Part shown: in pieces, positions 30,935 through 38,964 of the stretch
How positions within the stretch are numbered: the first letter of the stretch is position 1
How the letters are laid out: every line of letters begins with the position of its first letter
Assembly (NCBI RefSeq): GCF_004795035.1
Contig: NZ_SSBK01000019.1
Location: 62,001-126,000 of the forward strand
Source of the DNA: Streptomyces sp. A0958
GTDB lineage: Bacteria; Actinomycetota; Actinomycetes; Streptomycetales; Streptomycetaceae
DNA: 64,000 bases
Direction: 5' to 3'
Notes under the pieces: generated by a model
Told to the model about the DNA's origin: nothing
What the model saw: the letters and a program-made list of their open reading frames with translations, nothing else
Database searches by the model: none
Made by a program: the position numbers and the translations under genes

Positions 30935-31961
30935 GATCGTTCCGCGCGCGCGGACCGCCTCCCCGCTGCCGCTGCTCACCGCCCTCGCCCTCACCGCCGC
31001 CGGACTCGTCCTGCTGGTGTACGGGGCACGCACGGGCCGGCTCGTCCCGCTCGCCAGGACCGCCTTCGCCCTGGCCGGCCTCGGCCTGACGCTCGCCGGC
31101 GCCTCCCGGCTCGGCAAGCGGTGGGCGGGGCCCGGCTTCGACGTGGTGTTCTGGTTCGGCGCGGGCTGGCTGGTGCTGCTAGGCCTCGCGATGCTCGCCG
31201 CGCCCTGGCTGCCGCTCGCCGAGGACCGGGACGTCGCGACGACGGTCGCCGAACCCGTCTTCAGCGGACCGTTGTTCACCGGCAGCCACCCGCTGGGCAC
31301 CAACGCCTTCGGGCTCGACCTGCTGGCCAGATCCCTGTACGGCGCCCGCTCCTCGCTGCTCATCTCCCTGTCGGCGGTCGCCATCGGTACGGTCGTCGGC
31401 GGCGCGATCGGCATGATCGCCGGCTACTTCGGGAAGACCGCCGACCGGGCGGTGGGCATCGCCACCAACTCCCTGCTCGCCGTGCCCCCGCTGATCCTGC
31501 TCATCGCCCTGGCGACCGTGCTCCAGCCGCACCTGCGCAACATCGCCCTCTCGCTGGCCCTGCTCACCGTCCCCGGCATGGTCCGGCTCGCCCGCGCCAC
31601 GACCATGGCGTACGCCAACCGCGAATTCGTCGTCGCCGCCCGCGCCATGGGAGCCACCCGCTCCCGCATCCTCCTGCGCGAACTGCTGCCCAACGTCCTG
31701 CTGCCCCTGCTGTCGCTGGCCGTCGTGATGATCTCGGTCCTCATCGTCGCGGAGGCGTCCCTCAGCTTCCTCGGACTCGGCATCCAGCCACCGGAACCCA
31801 CCTGGGGAAACATGATCGCCGAGGGGGAGGGCCGGGTGTTCGAGCAGCACCCGCACATCGTGCTCGTACCCGGCGCGTTCCTCTTCCTCACCGTCTTCGC
31901 CTTCAACATCGTCGGCGAGAAGGCTCGCGGGCGCTGGGACTCCCGGAGCGTGAAACTGTGA
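30921..31961 (+). CDS. DppC-type ABC permease
   Basis: A 346-residue permease with an N-terminal extension carrying two hydrophobic segments (LLTALALTAAGLVLLVYGAR and a second near residue 80) before the usual DppC domain. Typical elements are LGTNAFGLDLLARSLYGARS, FVVAARAMGATRSRILLREL as the coupling loop, and LSFLGLGIQPPEPTWGNMIA. The GTG at 30921 has GAGG 8 nt upstream; an ATG two codons later is an alternative. The extra N-terminal segments are unusual for DppC, which normally begins with a single helix and short tail. Confidence 0.85.
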   Translation: MSMSEIVPRARTASPLPLLTALALTAAGLVLLVYGARTGRLVPLARTAFALAGLGLTLAGASRLGKRWAGPGFDVVFWFGAGWLVLLGLAMLAAPWLPLAEDRDVATTVAEPVFSGPLFTGSHPLGTNAFGLDLLARSLYGARSSLLISLSAVAIGTVVGGAIGMIAGYFGKTADRAVGIATNSLLAVPPLILLIALATVLQPHLRNIALSLALLTVPGMVRLARATTMAYANREFVVAARAMGATRSRILLRELLPNVLLPLLSLAVVMISVLIVAEASLSFLGLGIQPPEPTWGNMIAEGEGRVFEQHPHIVLVPGAFLFLTVFAFNIVGEKARGRWDSRSVKL

Positions 31962-33001
31962 CCACCAAGCCGCTGTCCGAAACGCCCACGGCCACCACGG
32001 ACGCCCAAGCACCCGCCCTGCTGACCGCCACCGACGTACGGACCGTCTTCCACACCCCCCGGGGCCCCGTGCAGGCCGTCGACGGCGTCGGCCTGGCCCT
32101 GCGCGAGGGCGAAACGCTCGGCATCGTCGGGGAGTCCGGCTCGGGCAAGTCCGTGCTCGGCCGCACCCTCATGGGCCTGATCACCGACGGCCCCGCCACC
32201 ACCGTCTCCGGCACCGTCCTGCTCGGCGGACAGGACGTGCACGCCCTCGGTCCGGCGGGGCGCAGGGCCCTGTGGGGGACCGAGGTCGCCATGGTCTTCC
32301 AGGACCCGATGACCTCGCTCAACCCCGTCAAGAAGGTCGGCACGCACCTGTCCGAGAGCGTCCGCCTGCACCAGGGGCTGAAGCGTACGGCGGCCCGGGA
32401 ACGCGCAGTCGACCTGCTCCGGCAGGTCGGCATCCCCGAACCGGCCCGCCGCGCCCGCCAGTACCCGCACGAGCTCTCCGGCGGGATGCGGCAGCGCGTC
32501 GTCATCGCCATGGCTCTGGCCTGCGGGCCGCGCCTGCTCATCGCCGACGAACCCACCACCGCGCTCGACGTCACCGTGCAGAAACAGATCCTCGACCTGC
32601 TCCAGTCGCTGACCCGGGACCTGGGCATGGCGATGATCCTGATCAGCCACGACCTCGCCACGGTCGCCGGCCGCACCGACCGGGTCGCGGTGATGTACGC
32701 CGGCCGCCTCGTCGAATACGCCCCCACCGCCTCCGTGTTCGACCGCCCCCGGCACCCGTACAGCAGCGCCCTCATCGCCTCCGTCCCGCGCATCGACCAG
32801 CCCCCGCACACCCTGCTGCCCACCATCGAGGGCCGCCCGCCCCATCTGCTGAACCCGCCCCCCGGCTGCCGGTTCGCCCCCCGCTGCGGCCTCGCGACCG
32901 ACCGCTGCGCCACCGAGTCCCCCCGGCTCACCGGGCACGACGACTCCGGCGCCGTCGCCTGCCACCACCCCCTGGCAGCCACCGAGGAGGCCGCCGTATG
33001 A
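31958..33001 (+). CDS. DppD-type ABC ATPase
   Basis: A 347-residue nucleotide-binding subunit. Walker A is GESGSGKS near residue 60, the Q-loop segment is FQDPMTSLNPVKKVG, the signature is LSGGMRQRVVIAMALACGPR, and Walker B is LLIADEPTTALD with SHD as the switch histidine. The C-terminal oligopeptide/dipeptide domain includes CRFAPRCGLATDRC, a cysteine motif that binds an iron-sulfur cluster in some family members. The GTG start overlaps the DppC-type gene stop (GTGA). Confidence 0.88.
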   Translation: MTTKPLSETPTATTDAQAPALLTATDVRTVFHTPRGPVQAVDGVGLALREGETLGIVGESGSGKSVLGRTLMGLITDGPATTVSGTVLLGGQDVHALGPAGRRALWGTEVAMVFQDPMTSLNPVKKVGTHLSESVRLHQGLKRTAARERAVDLLRQVGIPEPARRARQYPHELSGGMRQRVVIAMALACGPRLLIADEPTTALDVTVQKQILDLLQSLTRDLGMAMILISHDLATVAGRTDRVAVMYAGRLVEYAPTASVFDRPRHPYSSALIASVPRIDQPPHTLLPTIEGRPPHLLNPPPGCRFAPRCGLATDRCATESPRLTGHDDSGAVACHHPLAATEEAAV

Positions 33002-34002
33002 CGAGCATCCGCCCCACCCCCGCACTGAGCGCCGAAGACCTCGTCGTGGAGTACCCCGCCGGCCGCGGACAGAAGGTGCACGCCGTCTCCGGGGTCGGCC
33101 TGGAGGTCGCCGCGGGCGAAACCCTCGGCATCCTCGGCGAGTCCGGCTGCGGCAAGTCCACCGTCGGCCGCGCCCTCATCCAGCTGCCGCCCCCGGACTC
33201 CGGCACCGTACGCCTCGGCGACGTGACCCTGACCGGGCTCGCCCCGGGGGAGCTGCGCCGGGCCCGCGCCCGCATGCAGATCATCATGCAGGACCCGGTC
33301 TCCGCCCTGAACCCGCGCCGCCGCGTCAAGGACCTGGTGTGGGAGGGGCCCTCGATCTGGGGGAGCGGCGAGGACACCCGCGACAAGGAGGAGCGGATCG
33401 ACGCGGCCCTGCGCGACGTCGGCCTCGACCCGGCGACCGTACGCGAGCGCAGACCGCACGAACTCTCCGGCGGCCAGTGCCAGCGGGTCTGCATCGCCCG
33501 TGCCCTGCTCCTCGACCCCGAGGTGCTGATCTGCGACGAACCCGTCTCCAGCCTCGACGTGTCCGTCCAGGCGCAGATCCTCAACCTGCTGGAGACGACG
33601 GTCAGCCGGCGCGGGCTGAGCATGGTGTTCATCGCCCACGACGTCTCCGTGGTGAAGAACATCAGCGACCGCGTCATGGTGATGTACCTCGGCAAGGTCT
33701 GCGAGGTCCTGCCCTCCGACGGCATGCACCACGAGGCCGTCCACCCCTACACCCGGCTGCTGCTCGCCTCCCTCCCCGCGGTCCAGCGCGGCCCGGGACC
33801 GCTCGGTGAACCGGAGCCCTCGCCCGCCGCAGCCGCCGCCGAACTCCCGTCCCCGCTGAACCCGCCCTCCGGCTGCCGCTTCCGCACCCGCTGCCCGCTC
33901 GCCACCGACCGGTGCGCCCAACAGGAGCCACCGCTCAGGGAGATCCGCCCCGGCCACCGGATCGCCTGCCACCACGCCCCACCCGAGAGGAACCCCGCAT
34001 GA
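32998..34002 (+). CDS. DppF-type ABC ATPase
   Basis: A 334-residue nucleotide-binding subunit: GESGCGKST for Walker A near residue 48, MQDPVSALNPRRRVKDLV for the Q-loop, LSGGQCQRVCIARALLLDPE for the signature, LICDEPVSSLD for Walker B, and the C-terminal CRFRTRCPLATDRC. With the preceding ATPase it forms the usual heterodimer of dipeptide-type importers. Start and stop lie in ATGA overlaps. Confidence 0.88.
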   Translation: MTSIRPTPALSAEDLVVEYPAGRGQKVHAVSGVGLEVAAGETLGILGESGCGKSTVGRALIQLPPPDSGTVRLGDVTLTGLAPGELRRARARMQIIMQDPVSALNPRRRVKDLVWEGPSIWGSGEDTRDKEERIDAALRDVGLDPATVRERRPHELSGGQCQRVCIARALLLDPEVLICDEPVSSLDVSVQAQILNLLETTVSRRGLSMVFIAHDVSVVKNISDRVMVMYLGKVCEVLPSDGMHHEAVHPYTRLLLASLPAVQRGPGPLGEPEPSPAAAAAELPSPLNPPSGCRFRTRCPLATDRCAQQEPPLREIRPGHRIACHHAPPERNPA

Positions 34003-35225
34003 CCACCACCGAGACACCCGACGTCCTGGCCCCCGCCCAGCTCGGCCCGCTCAAACTCCGCAACCGGGTCATCAAGGCCGCGACCTACGAAGGGCTCAGC
34101 CACAAGTCCCTGGTGACCAAGGACCTCGTCGACTTCCATGTCGCCTACGCCAAGGGCGGCGTCGGCATGACGACCGTCGCCTACTGCGCCGTCGCCAAGG
34201 AAGGGCGCACCGACCGCCACCAGATCCACTGGACCGACGAGGCGATGCCCGGCCTGCGCGCGCTCACCGACGCCGTCCACGCCGAGGGCGCCGCGGTCAG
34301 CGCGCAGATCGGCCACGGCGGCCCCGTCGCCAACCCCAAGGGCAACGGCGCCCCCGCGCTCTCCCCGTCCCGGCACTTCCACGCCACCACCATCAGCTGG
34401 GCCCGGGAGGCGACCCTCGACGACATCCGGCGCGTCACCGAGGCCCACGCCGAGGCCGCCCGCCGCGCCGTCGAGGCGGGCTTCGACGCCGTCGAGGTCC
34501 ACCTCGGCCACAACTACCTGGCCAGCTCCTTCCTCAGCCCCAAGGTCAACCACCGCACCGACGCCTACGGCGGCAGCCTCAAGAACCGGGCCAGGTTCGC
34601 CCGGGAGATCATGCGGGCCGTCCACGACGCGGTCGGCGGCCGGATCGCCGTCATCGCCAAGATGAACATGGACGACGGAGTGCCCGGCGGCTTCTGGCTG
34701 GACGAGGCCATCCCCGTCACGCAGTGGCTCGAACAGGACGGCACGGTCGACGCCCTGGAGATGACCGCGGGCAGCTCCCTGCTCAACCCGATGTACCTCT
34801 TCAAGGGCGACGCCCCGCTGGACGACTTCTCCGCGATCATGCCGCAGCCGATCAAGCTCGGCGTCAAGCTCGTCGGCAAGCGGTTCCTGCGCAGCTACCC
34901 CTACCGCGACGGCTACCTCCTGGAGGACGCCCGCCAGATCCGGGCCGCCGTGAAGCTCCCGATGATCCTGCTCGGCGGCATCACCACCAAGCCCGTCATG
35001 GACCTGGCGATGCGCGAGGGCTTCGAGTTCGTCGCCATGGCCCGGGCGCTGCTGCGCGAGCCCGACCTGATCAACCGCCTGCACGAGGACGCCGCCACGC
35101 CCTCCCTGTGCATCCACTGCAACAAGTGCATGCCGACCAACTTCACCGGCACCCGCTGCGTCCTCGTCGACCGGAACACCACCCGCCGCGAGACCTGGGG
35201 CAAGCCCGCCGGGTACGTGTCATGA
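33999..35225 (+). CDS. Old Yellow Enzyme-type flavin reductase with cysteine cluster
   Basis: A 408-residue TIM-barrel oxidoreductase of the OYE/2,4-dienoyl-CoA reductase branch: LKLRNRVIKAATYEGLSHKS at the N-terminus, GHGGPVANPKG, FDAVEVHLGHNYLASSFLSP near residue 165, and a C-terminal LCIHCNKCMPTNFTGTRC with the C-x2-C-x2-C...C spacing that binds a 4Fe-4S cluster in the family. The long FAD/NAD domain of true dienoyl-CoA reductases is absent. It shares its operon with an importer and an amidase, so it likely reduces an activated double bond of the imported compound. 3-Oxo-4-ene steroids are one possible class of substrate, by analogy with BaiCD/BaiH. Confidence 0.75.
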   Translation: MTTTETPDVLAPAQLGPLKLRNRVIKAATYEGLSHKSLVTKDLVDFHVAYAKGGVGMTTVAYCAVAKEGRTDRHQIHWTDEAMPGLRALTDAVHAEGAAVSAQIGHGGPVANPKGNGAPALSPSRHFHATTISWAREATLDDIRRVTEAHAEAARRAVEAGFDAVEVHLGHNYLASSFLSPKVNHRTDAYGGSLKNRARFAREIMRAVHDAVGGRIAVIAKMNMDDGVPGGFWLDEAIPVTQWLEQDGTVDALEMTAGSSLLNPMYLFKGDAPLDDFSAIMPQPIKLGVKLVGKRFLRSYPYRDGYLLEDARQIRAAVKLPMILLGGITTKPVMDLAMREGFEFVAMARALLREPDLINRLHEDAATPSLCIHCNKCMPTNFTGTRCVLVDRNTTRRETWGKPAGYVS

Positions 35226-36616
35226 GCCCCCGGGACGCCGTCGCCACGGCCGGGGCGGTCCGCAGCGGCGCCACCGACGCAGCCACCGTCACCGAAGAGG
35301 CCATCGCCCGCATCGAGAAGGACAACCCCCGCCTGGGCGCGGTGATCCACACCCGGTTCGACGCCGCACGCGCCGAGGTGGCGGCCGGACTCCCCGACGG
35401 CCCGCTGCACGGCGTCCCGGTCCTGGTCAAGGACCTCGGCACCGACGTCGCCGGCCTGCCCGCGACCGGCGGCAGCCGCCTCTTCGCCACCGCCACCGCC
35501 CGGCGCGACAGCGAACTCGTCGCCCGCTACCGGCGCGCCGGAGCCGTCGTCCTCGGCACCACCAACACCCCCGAATTCGGGCTCAACGCCTCCACCGAAC
35601 CCGCGCTCTTCGGCCCCACCCGCAACCCCTGGGACACCGAGCGCTCCCCGGGCGGCTCCAGCGGCGGTTCGGCGGCGGCCGTCGCCGCCGGCCTGGTCCC
35701 CGTCGCGCACGCCAGCGACGGCGGCGGCTCGATCCGCATCCCGGCCGCCGCCTGCGGCCTCTTCGGCCTCAAGCCCAGCCGGGGACGCGTCTCGCCCGCA
35801 CCCCGCCCCACCACCCTCTCCGGCCTCGTCTCCGTCCACCACGCGCTCACCACGACCGTCCGGGACAGCGCCCTGCTCCTCGACGTCGCCGCCGGCCCCC
35901 TGCCCGGCGACGCCTACGCCGCCCCGGCCCCCGCAGCCCCTTTCTCCGAACTCGCCCGCCGCGACCCGGGCCAGCTGCGGATCGGCCTGCTCACCGCCCT
36001 CCCCGAAGGACCCGAGGTCCACCCGGAGTGCGCGCAGGCGGCCCGCGCCGCCGCCCTCCTGTGCCAACACCTCGGCCACGACGTCACCGAGACCACCGCC
36101 CGCTACCGCCCCGGCGATGTGGCCGCCACCTCCGCCGTCCTGATGGGCGCGGACCTGGTCGCCCAGATCGAGAGCCGCCTCACCGCCCTCGGCAGACCGC
36201 TCGCCGACGACGACATCGAACCCTTCACCCGCGTCGTGTACGACACCTACCGGGCCCTGGCGGCGGCCGACGTCAGCCGCGCGCTGCGCCGCGCCCAGGA
36301 GATCGGCTGGGAGACCGGGGCCGCCTTCGACCGCTTCGACGTCCTGCTCAGCCCGACCCTCGCCCGGCCCACCCCGCTGCTCGGCACCCTGGACACCGCG
36401 GTCCCGGAGACGATCTACCGCCACGCCTCCGTCAGTTCCGCCTTCACCAGCGTCTACAACGTGACCGGCATGCCGGCCATGTCCGTCCCCTTCGGCCGGG
36501 ACAGCCGGGGCCTGCCCCTCGGCGTCCAGTTCGGCGCCCCGCTCGGCGCCGAGGGCACGCTGCTCGCCCTGGCGGCCCAGCTGGAGGCGGAGGCGCCCTG
36601 GGGCACGGCGCCCTGA
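35222..36616 (+). CDS. amidase signature-family hydrolase
   Basis: A 464-residue amidase: VPVLVKDLGTD holds the catalytic lysine near residue 70, and NPWDTERSPGGSSGGSAAAV holds the cis-serine and nucleophile serine near 145-170. DGGGSIRIPAAACGLFGLKP follows, and TGMPAMSVPFG is near the C-terminus. No signal peptide is visible, so it is cytoplasmic. It ends the importer operon and overlaps the reductase gene in ATGA, suggesting hydrolysis of an amide bond in the imported ligand. Candidates are an aryl or alkyl amide, or an amino-acid conjugate of an acid; sequence alone cannot choose. Confidence 0.82.
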   Translation: MSPRDAVATAGAVRSGATDAATVTEEAIARIEKDNPRLGAVIHTRFDAARAEVAAGLPDGPLHGVPVLVKDLGTDVAGLPATGGSRLFATATARRDSELVARYRRAGAVVLGTTNTPEFGLNASTEPALFGPTRNPWDTERSPGGSSGGSAAAVAAGLVPVAHASDGGGSIRIPAAACGLFGLKPSRGRVSPAPRPTTLSGLVSVHHALTTTVRDSALLLDVAAGPLPGDAYAAPAPAAPFSELARRDPGQLRIGLLTALPEGPEVHPECAQAARAAALLCQHLGHDVTETTARYRPGDVAATSAVLMGADLVAQIESRLTALGRPLADDDIEPFTRVVYDTYRALAAADVSRALRRAQEIGWETGAAFDRFDVLLSPTLARPTPLLGTLDTAVPETIYRHASVSSAFTSVYNVTGMPAMSVPFGRDSRGLPLGVQFGAPLGAEGTLLALAAQLEAEAPWGTAP

Positions 36617-36675
36617 GGCGGACGGGCCGCAGGATCGATCCCCGGCCGGCGGTGAGCGCCTCACACCCGACGGCC

Positions 36676-37662
36676 TCACCCGGGAAGGGCCGCGAGCCAT
36701 TCGGTCAACAGGCCGTTGACCTCATCGGGGCGTTCCTGCTGGATCCAGTGACCGCAGCCTTCGAGCAGGTGCGAGCCGGACAGGGCGGGGAGGGTGGAGG
36801 GGTACGCGTCGATGGCGTCCGCCATCCACGTGGTGGAGGCGTCCAGGGTGCCGCCGATGAACAACGACGGCTGCTCGACCGGGGCTCCGCGGTGGGGTGC
36901 GAGGTCCTCCCAGTCACGGTCCATGTTCCGGTAGCGGTTGAGCGCCCCCGTCAGACCGGTGCGCTCGAACTCCCCGGCGTACACGTCGAGATCGTCCTCG
37001 CTCAGCCACGCGGGCAGCCTGCCGGCCGGAAAGCGGTCACGCAGCCGGCCGCCGCGCGCGACGAAGTGCGGGTCCGGGGCGCCCGGGGCCGGCATGGTGT
37101 CGGCGGACAACGCCGCGTAGAAACCGGCGAGCCAGCCGCGCACACCGGGCTCGATCTCCGCCTCGGCACGGCCGGGTTCCTGGAAGTAGGAGACGTAGAA
37201 CTCCTCTTCGGGGCCGCCGATCCGGCCGAACACGTCGGTCGGGCGGGGACCGCCCGGCGGTGCGTACGGAACGCTCAGCAGACCGACCGCACGGAACACC
37301 TCGGGGTGGAGCAGGGCGGAAGCGGCGGCGATGTTGGAACCCCAGTCGTGGCCGACGACCACCGCCTTCTCCTCGCCGAGGGCGCGCACCACACAGACGT
37401 TGTCCTCCACCAGATCGAGCATCCGGTAGGCGTCGGCAGCTGCGGGCCGGGAGGAGCGGCCGTAGCCCCGTACGTCGATCGCCACCGCGCGGTAGCCGGC
37501 GGCGGCGAGGGCCGGGAGCTGGTGGCGCCAGGAGTACCAGGACTCGGGAAAGCCGTGCACGAGCAGGACCAGGGGGCCGGTGCCATGCTCCACCAGATGC
37601 AGGCGCCCGGCCGGGCTGTCGACGGTGCGGTGGCGGAAGCCGGCGGTCGGTTCGGGCTGCAA
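36676..37662 (-). CDS. alpha/beta-hydrolase, epoxide hydrolase type
   Basis: A 328-residue alpha/beta-hydrolase. HGFPESWYSWRHQLPALAAA gives the oxyanion HGxP motif, VVVGHDWGSNIAAASALL the nucleophile Asp near residue 110, and LLEGCGHWIQQERPDEV the catalytic His near 305, as in plant/bacterial soluble epoxide hydrolases. AIDVRGYGRSSRP is the usual strand 3-4 segment. The start is a TTG preceded by GAGGAGAG; no ATG lies in a better position. It converges on the amidase gene with a 59-nt gap. The substrate is unknown. Confidence 0.75.
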   Translation of the reverse strand: MQPEPTAGFRHRTVDSPAGRLHLVEHGTGPLVLLVHGFPESWYSWRHQLPALAAAGYRAVAIDVRGYGRSSRPAAADAYRMLDLVEDNVCVVRALGEEKAVVVGHDWGSNIAAASALLHPEVFRAVGLLSVPYAPPGGPRPTDVFGRIGGPEEEFYVSYFQEPGRAEAEIEPGVRGWLAGFYAALSADTMPAPGAPDPHFVARGGRLRDRFPAGRLPAWLSEDDLDVYAGEFERTGLTGALNRYRNMDRDWEDLAPHRGAPVEQPSLFIGGTLDASTTWMADAIDAYPSTLPALSGSHLLEGCGHWIQQERPDEVNGLLTEWLAALPG

Positions 37663-37926
37663 GGGTCTCTCCTCGGGGCATGGGCGGGCGGTCGCGCTTA
37701 CGTGTCGATCATGCGACGGGCGGTCCATCGGCGCGATCGGCGTTGCCGTTCCGGCAAACTCGGGGCCGCCGGGCGGCGCCGTCCTCCACCCGCGCAAAGG
37801 CTTTCCCCCTGCCCCGCAGGGGAGTTGCTCCCCCTGAGGCTGGTGCGGATGTTGCACGTGAGGAAATATGGGCATGCGCGGTACGGAGTCTGTCCGTGCC
37901 GCCGTCGTGCGACGCGATGAGGGCCG

Positions 37927-38727
37927 ATGACTGACGGGCAGGGCATTCAGATGGCGGTGGACGGAATCGACACGGGTACGCCGCATTCGGCGCGGGTGTG
38001 GAACTTCTGGCTGGGCGGCAAGGACAACTACGAGGTGGACCGCCGGCTCGGGGCGACGATGGAGGAGCTGTACCCGCAGATCATCGAGATAGCGCGCGCC
38101 TCCCGGGCGTTCCAGGCACGCGCGGTGCGCTATCTGACCGCCGAGGCGGGGGTGCGGCAGTTCCTGGACCTCGGCACCGGCCTGCCGACGGCGAACGCCA
38201 CGCACGAGGTCGCCCAGGGCGTCGAGCCGACGGCACGCGTCGTGTACGTGGACAACGACCCGATCGTTCTCGCCCATGCCCGAGCCCTGCTGACGAGTCG
38301 GCCCGAAGGGGCCACGGACTATGTGCACGCGGATCTGAGGGACGCGAAGACGGTGCTGCGCGAGGCCGCCCGCACGCTGGACCTCGACCGGCCGGTGGCC
38401 GTGATGGTGCTCTCGACGCTGGGACATCTGGCGGACGCCGACGAGGCCGCGGCGCTGCTCCGCAGCTACTTGGACGCGCTGCCCGCGGGCAGCCACCTGA
38501 TGCTGTGCGACACCATCGAGACCCCGGAGACACGGGCCGGGTCCGACGAGTACGCCAGTGGCGGCGCCATGCCGTACATCTCGCGCCCCAAGGAGATCAT
38601 CGCGACCTTCGCGGACGGACTCGAACTGGTGGAGCCCGGCTTCGGCTCGATCAGCCTGTGGCGCCCCGAGGAGCCGGTCGTCACCGACCCGGTCGACCAG
38701 TGGGGATTCGTGGCCGCCAAGCGGTAG
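37927..38727 (+). CDS. DUF574 (SAV2177-family) SAM-dependent methyltransferase
   Basis: A 266-residue protein of the large Streptomyces methyltransferase family. Its marks are HSARVWNFWLGGKDNYEVDR near residue 20, FLDLGTGLPTANATHEVAQG for the SAM loop near 78, YVDNDPIVLAHARALL, and VLSTLGHLAD. Dozens of paralogues occur per Streptomyces genome, mostly of unknown substrate. It is a single-gene unit with GATGAGGG before the ATG. The 237 nt after it hold an integrase remnant and a terminator, so it marks the left edge of the carbohydrate island. Confidence 0.8.
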   Translation: MTDGQGIQMAVDGIDTGTPHSARVWNFWLGGKDNYEVDRRLGATMEELYPQIIEIARASRAFQARAVRYLTAEAGVRQFLDLGTGLPTANATHEVAQGVEPTARVVYVDNDPIVLAHARALLTSRPEGATDYVHADLRDAKTVLREAARTLDLDRPVAVMVLSTLGHLADADEAAALLRSYLDALPAGSHLMLCDTIETPETRAGSDEYASGGAMPYISRPKEIIATFADGLELVEPGFGSISLWRPEEPVVTDPVDQWGFVAAKR

Positions 38728-38773
38728 CCGCCGCCTGCTCGGCCGATGCCGGCGCCCTCGACGTACGGCACCG

Positions 38774-38826
38774 CGATCACCCTCAGTTACTCTGTGGACT
38801 TCGTGCCGTAGGCCGGCAGCGAGGGG
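38774..38826 (+). pseudogene. relic of tyrosine recombinase 3' end (left flank)
   Basis: These 53 bp match 50775-50827, inside the larger recombinase relic on the other side of the island, at 45 of 53 positions with no gaps. Translated, they read ITLSYSVDFVP then a stop, against ITLGYYVHFMP in the other copy, the segment holding the catalytic tyrosine. Both copies are on the plus strand. Nothing else of the gene is recognisable here. Confidence 0.7.
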
Positions 38827-38921
38827 TCGGTGCGGGCGGTCGGGGTGCGGTTCTTCGGGGTGCGGTGCTCCGGGCCTGGCACGGTGGTGGCGGAACGCGC
38901 ACCGTGCGAGTCGGTGTGGGG

Positions 38922-38951
38922 CCGGTGCGCGGTCATCGGACCGCGCACCGG
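38922..38951. terminator. terminator of the sugar operon
   Basis: CCGGTGCGCGGTC (38922-38934) and GACCGCGCACCGG (38939-38951) form a perfect 13-bp stem with an ATCG loop, 14 nt beyond the stop of the ricin-domain gene. Confidence 0.8.
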
Positions 38952-38964
38952 AAGGGACGGGAGT

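Noticed and set aside
37806..37822. Hairpin CCCCTGC/GCAGGGG before the DUF574 methyltransferase gene
   Set aside because: A 7-bp stem in GC-rich intergenic DNA without placement that suggests a terminator or riboswitch; likely chance.
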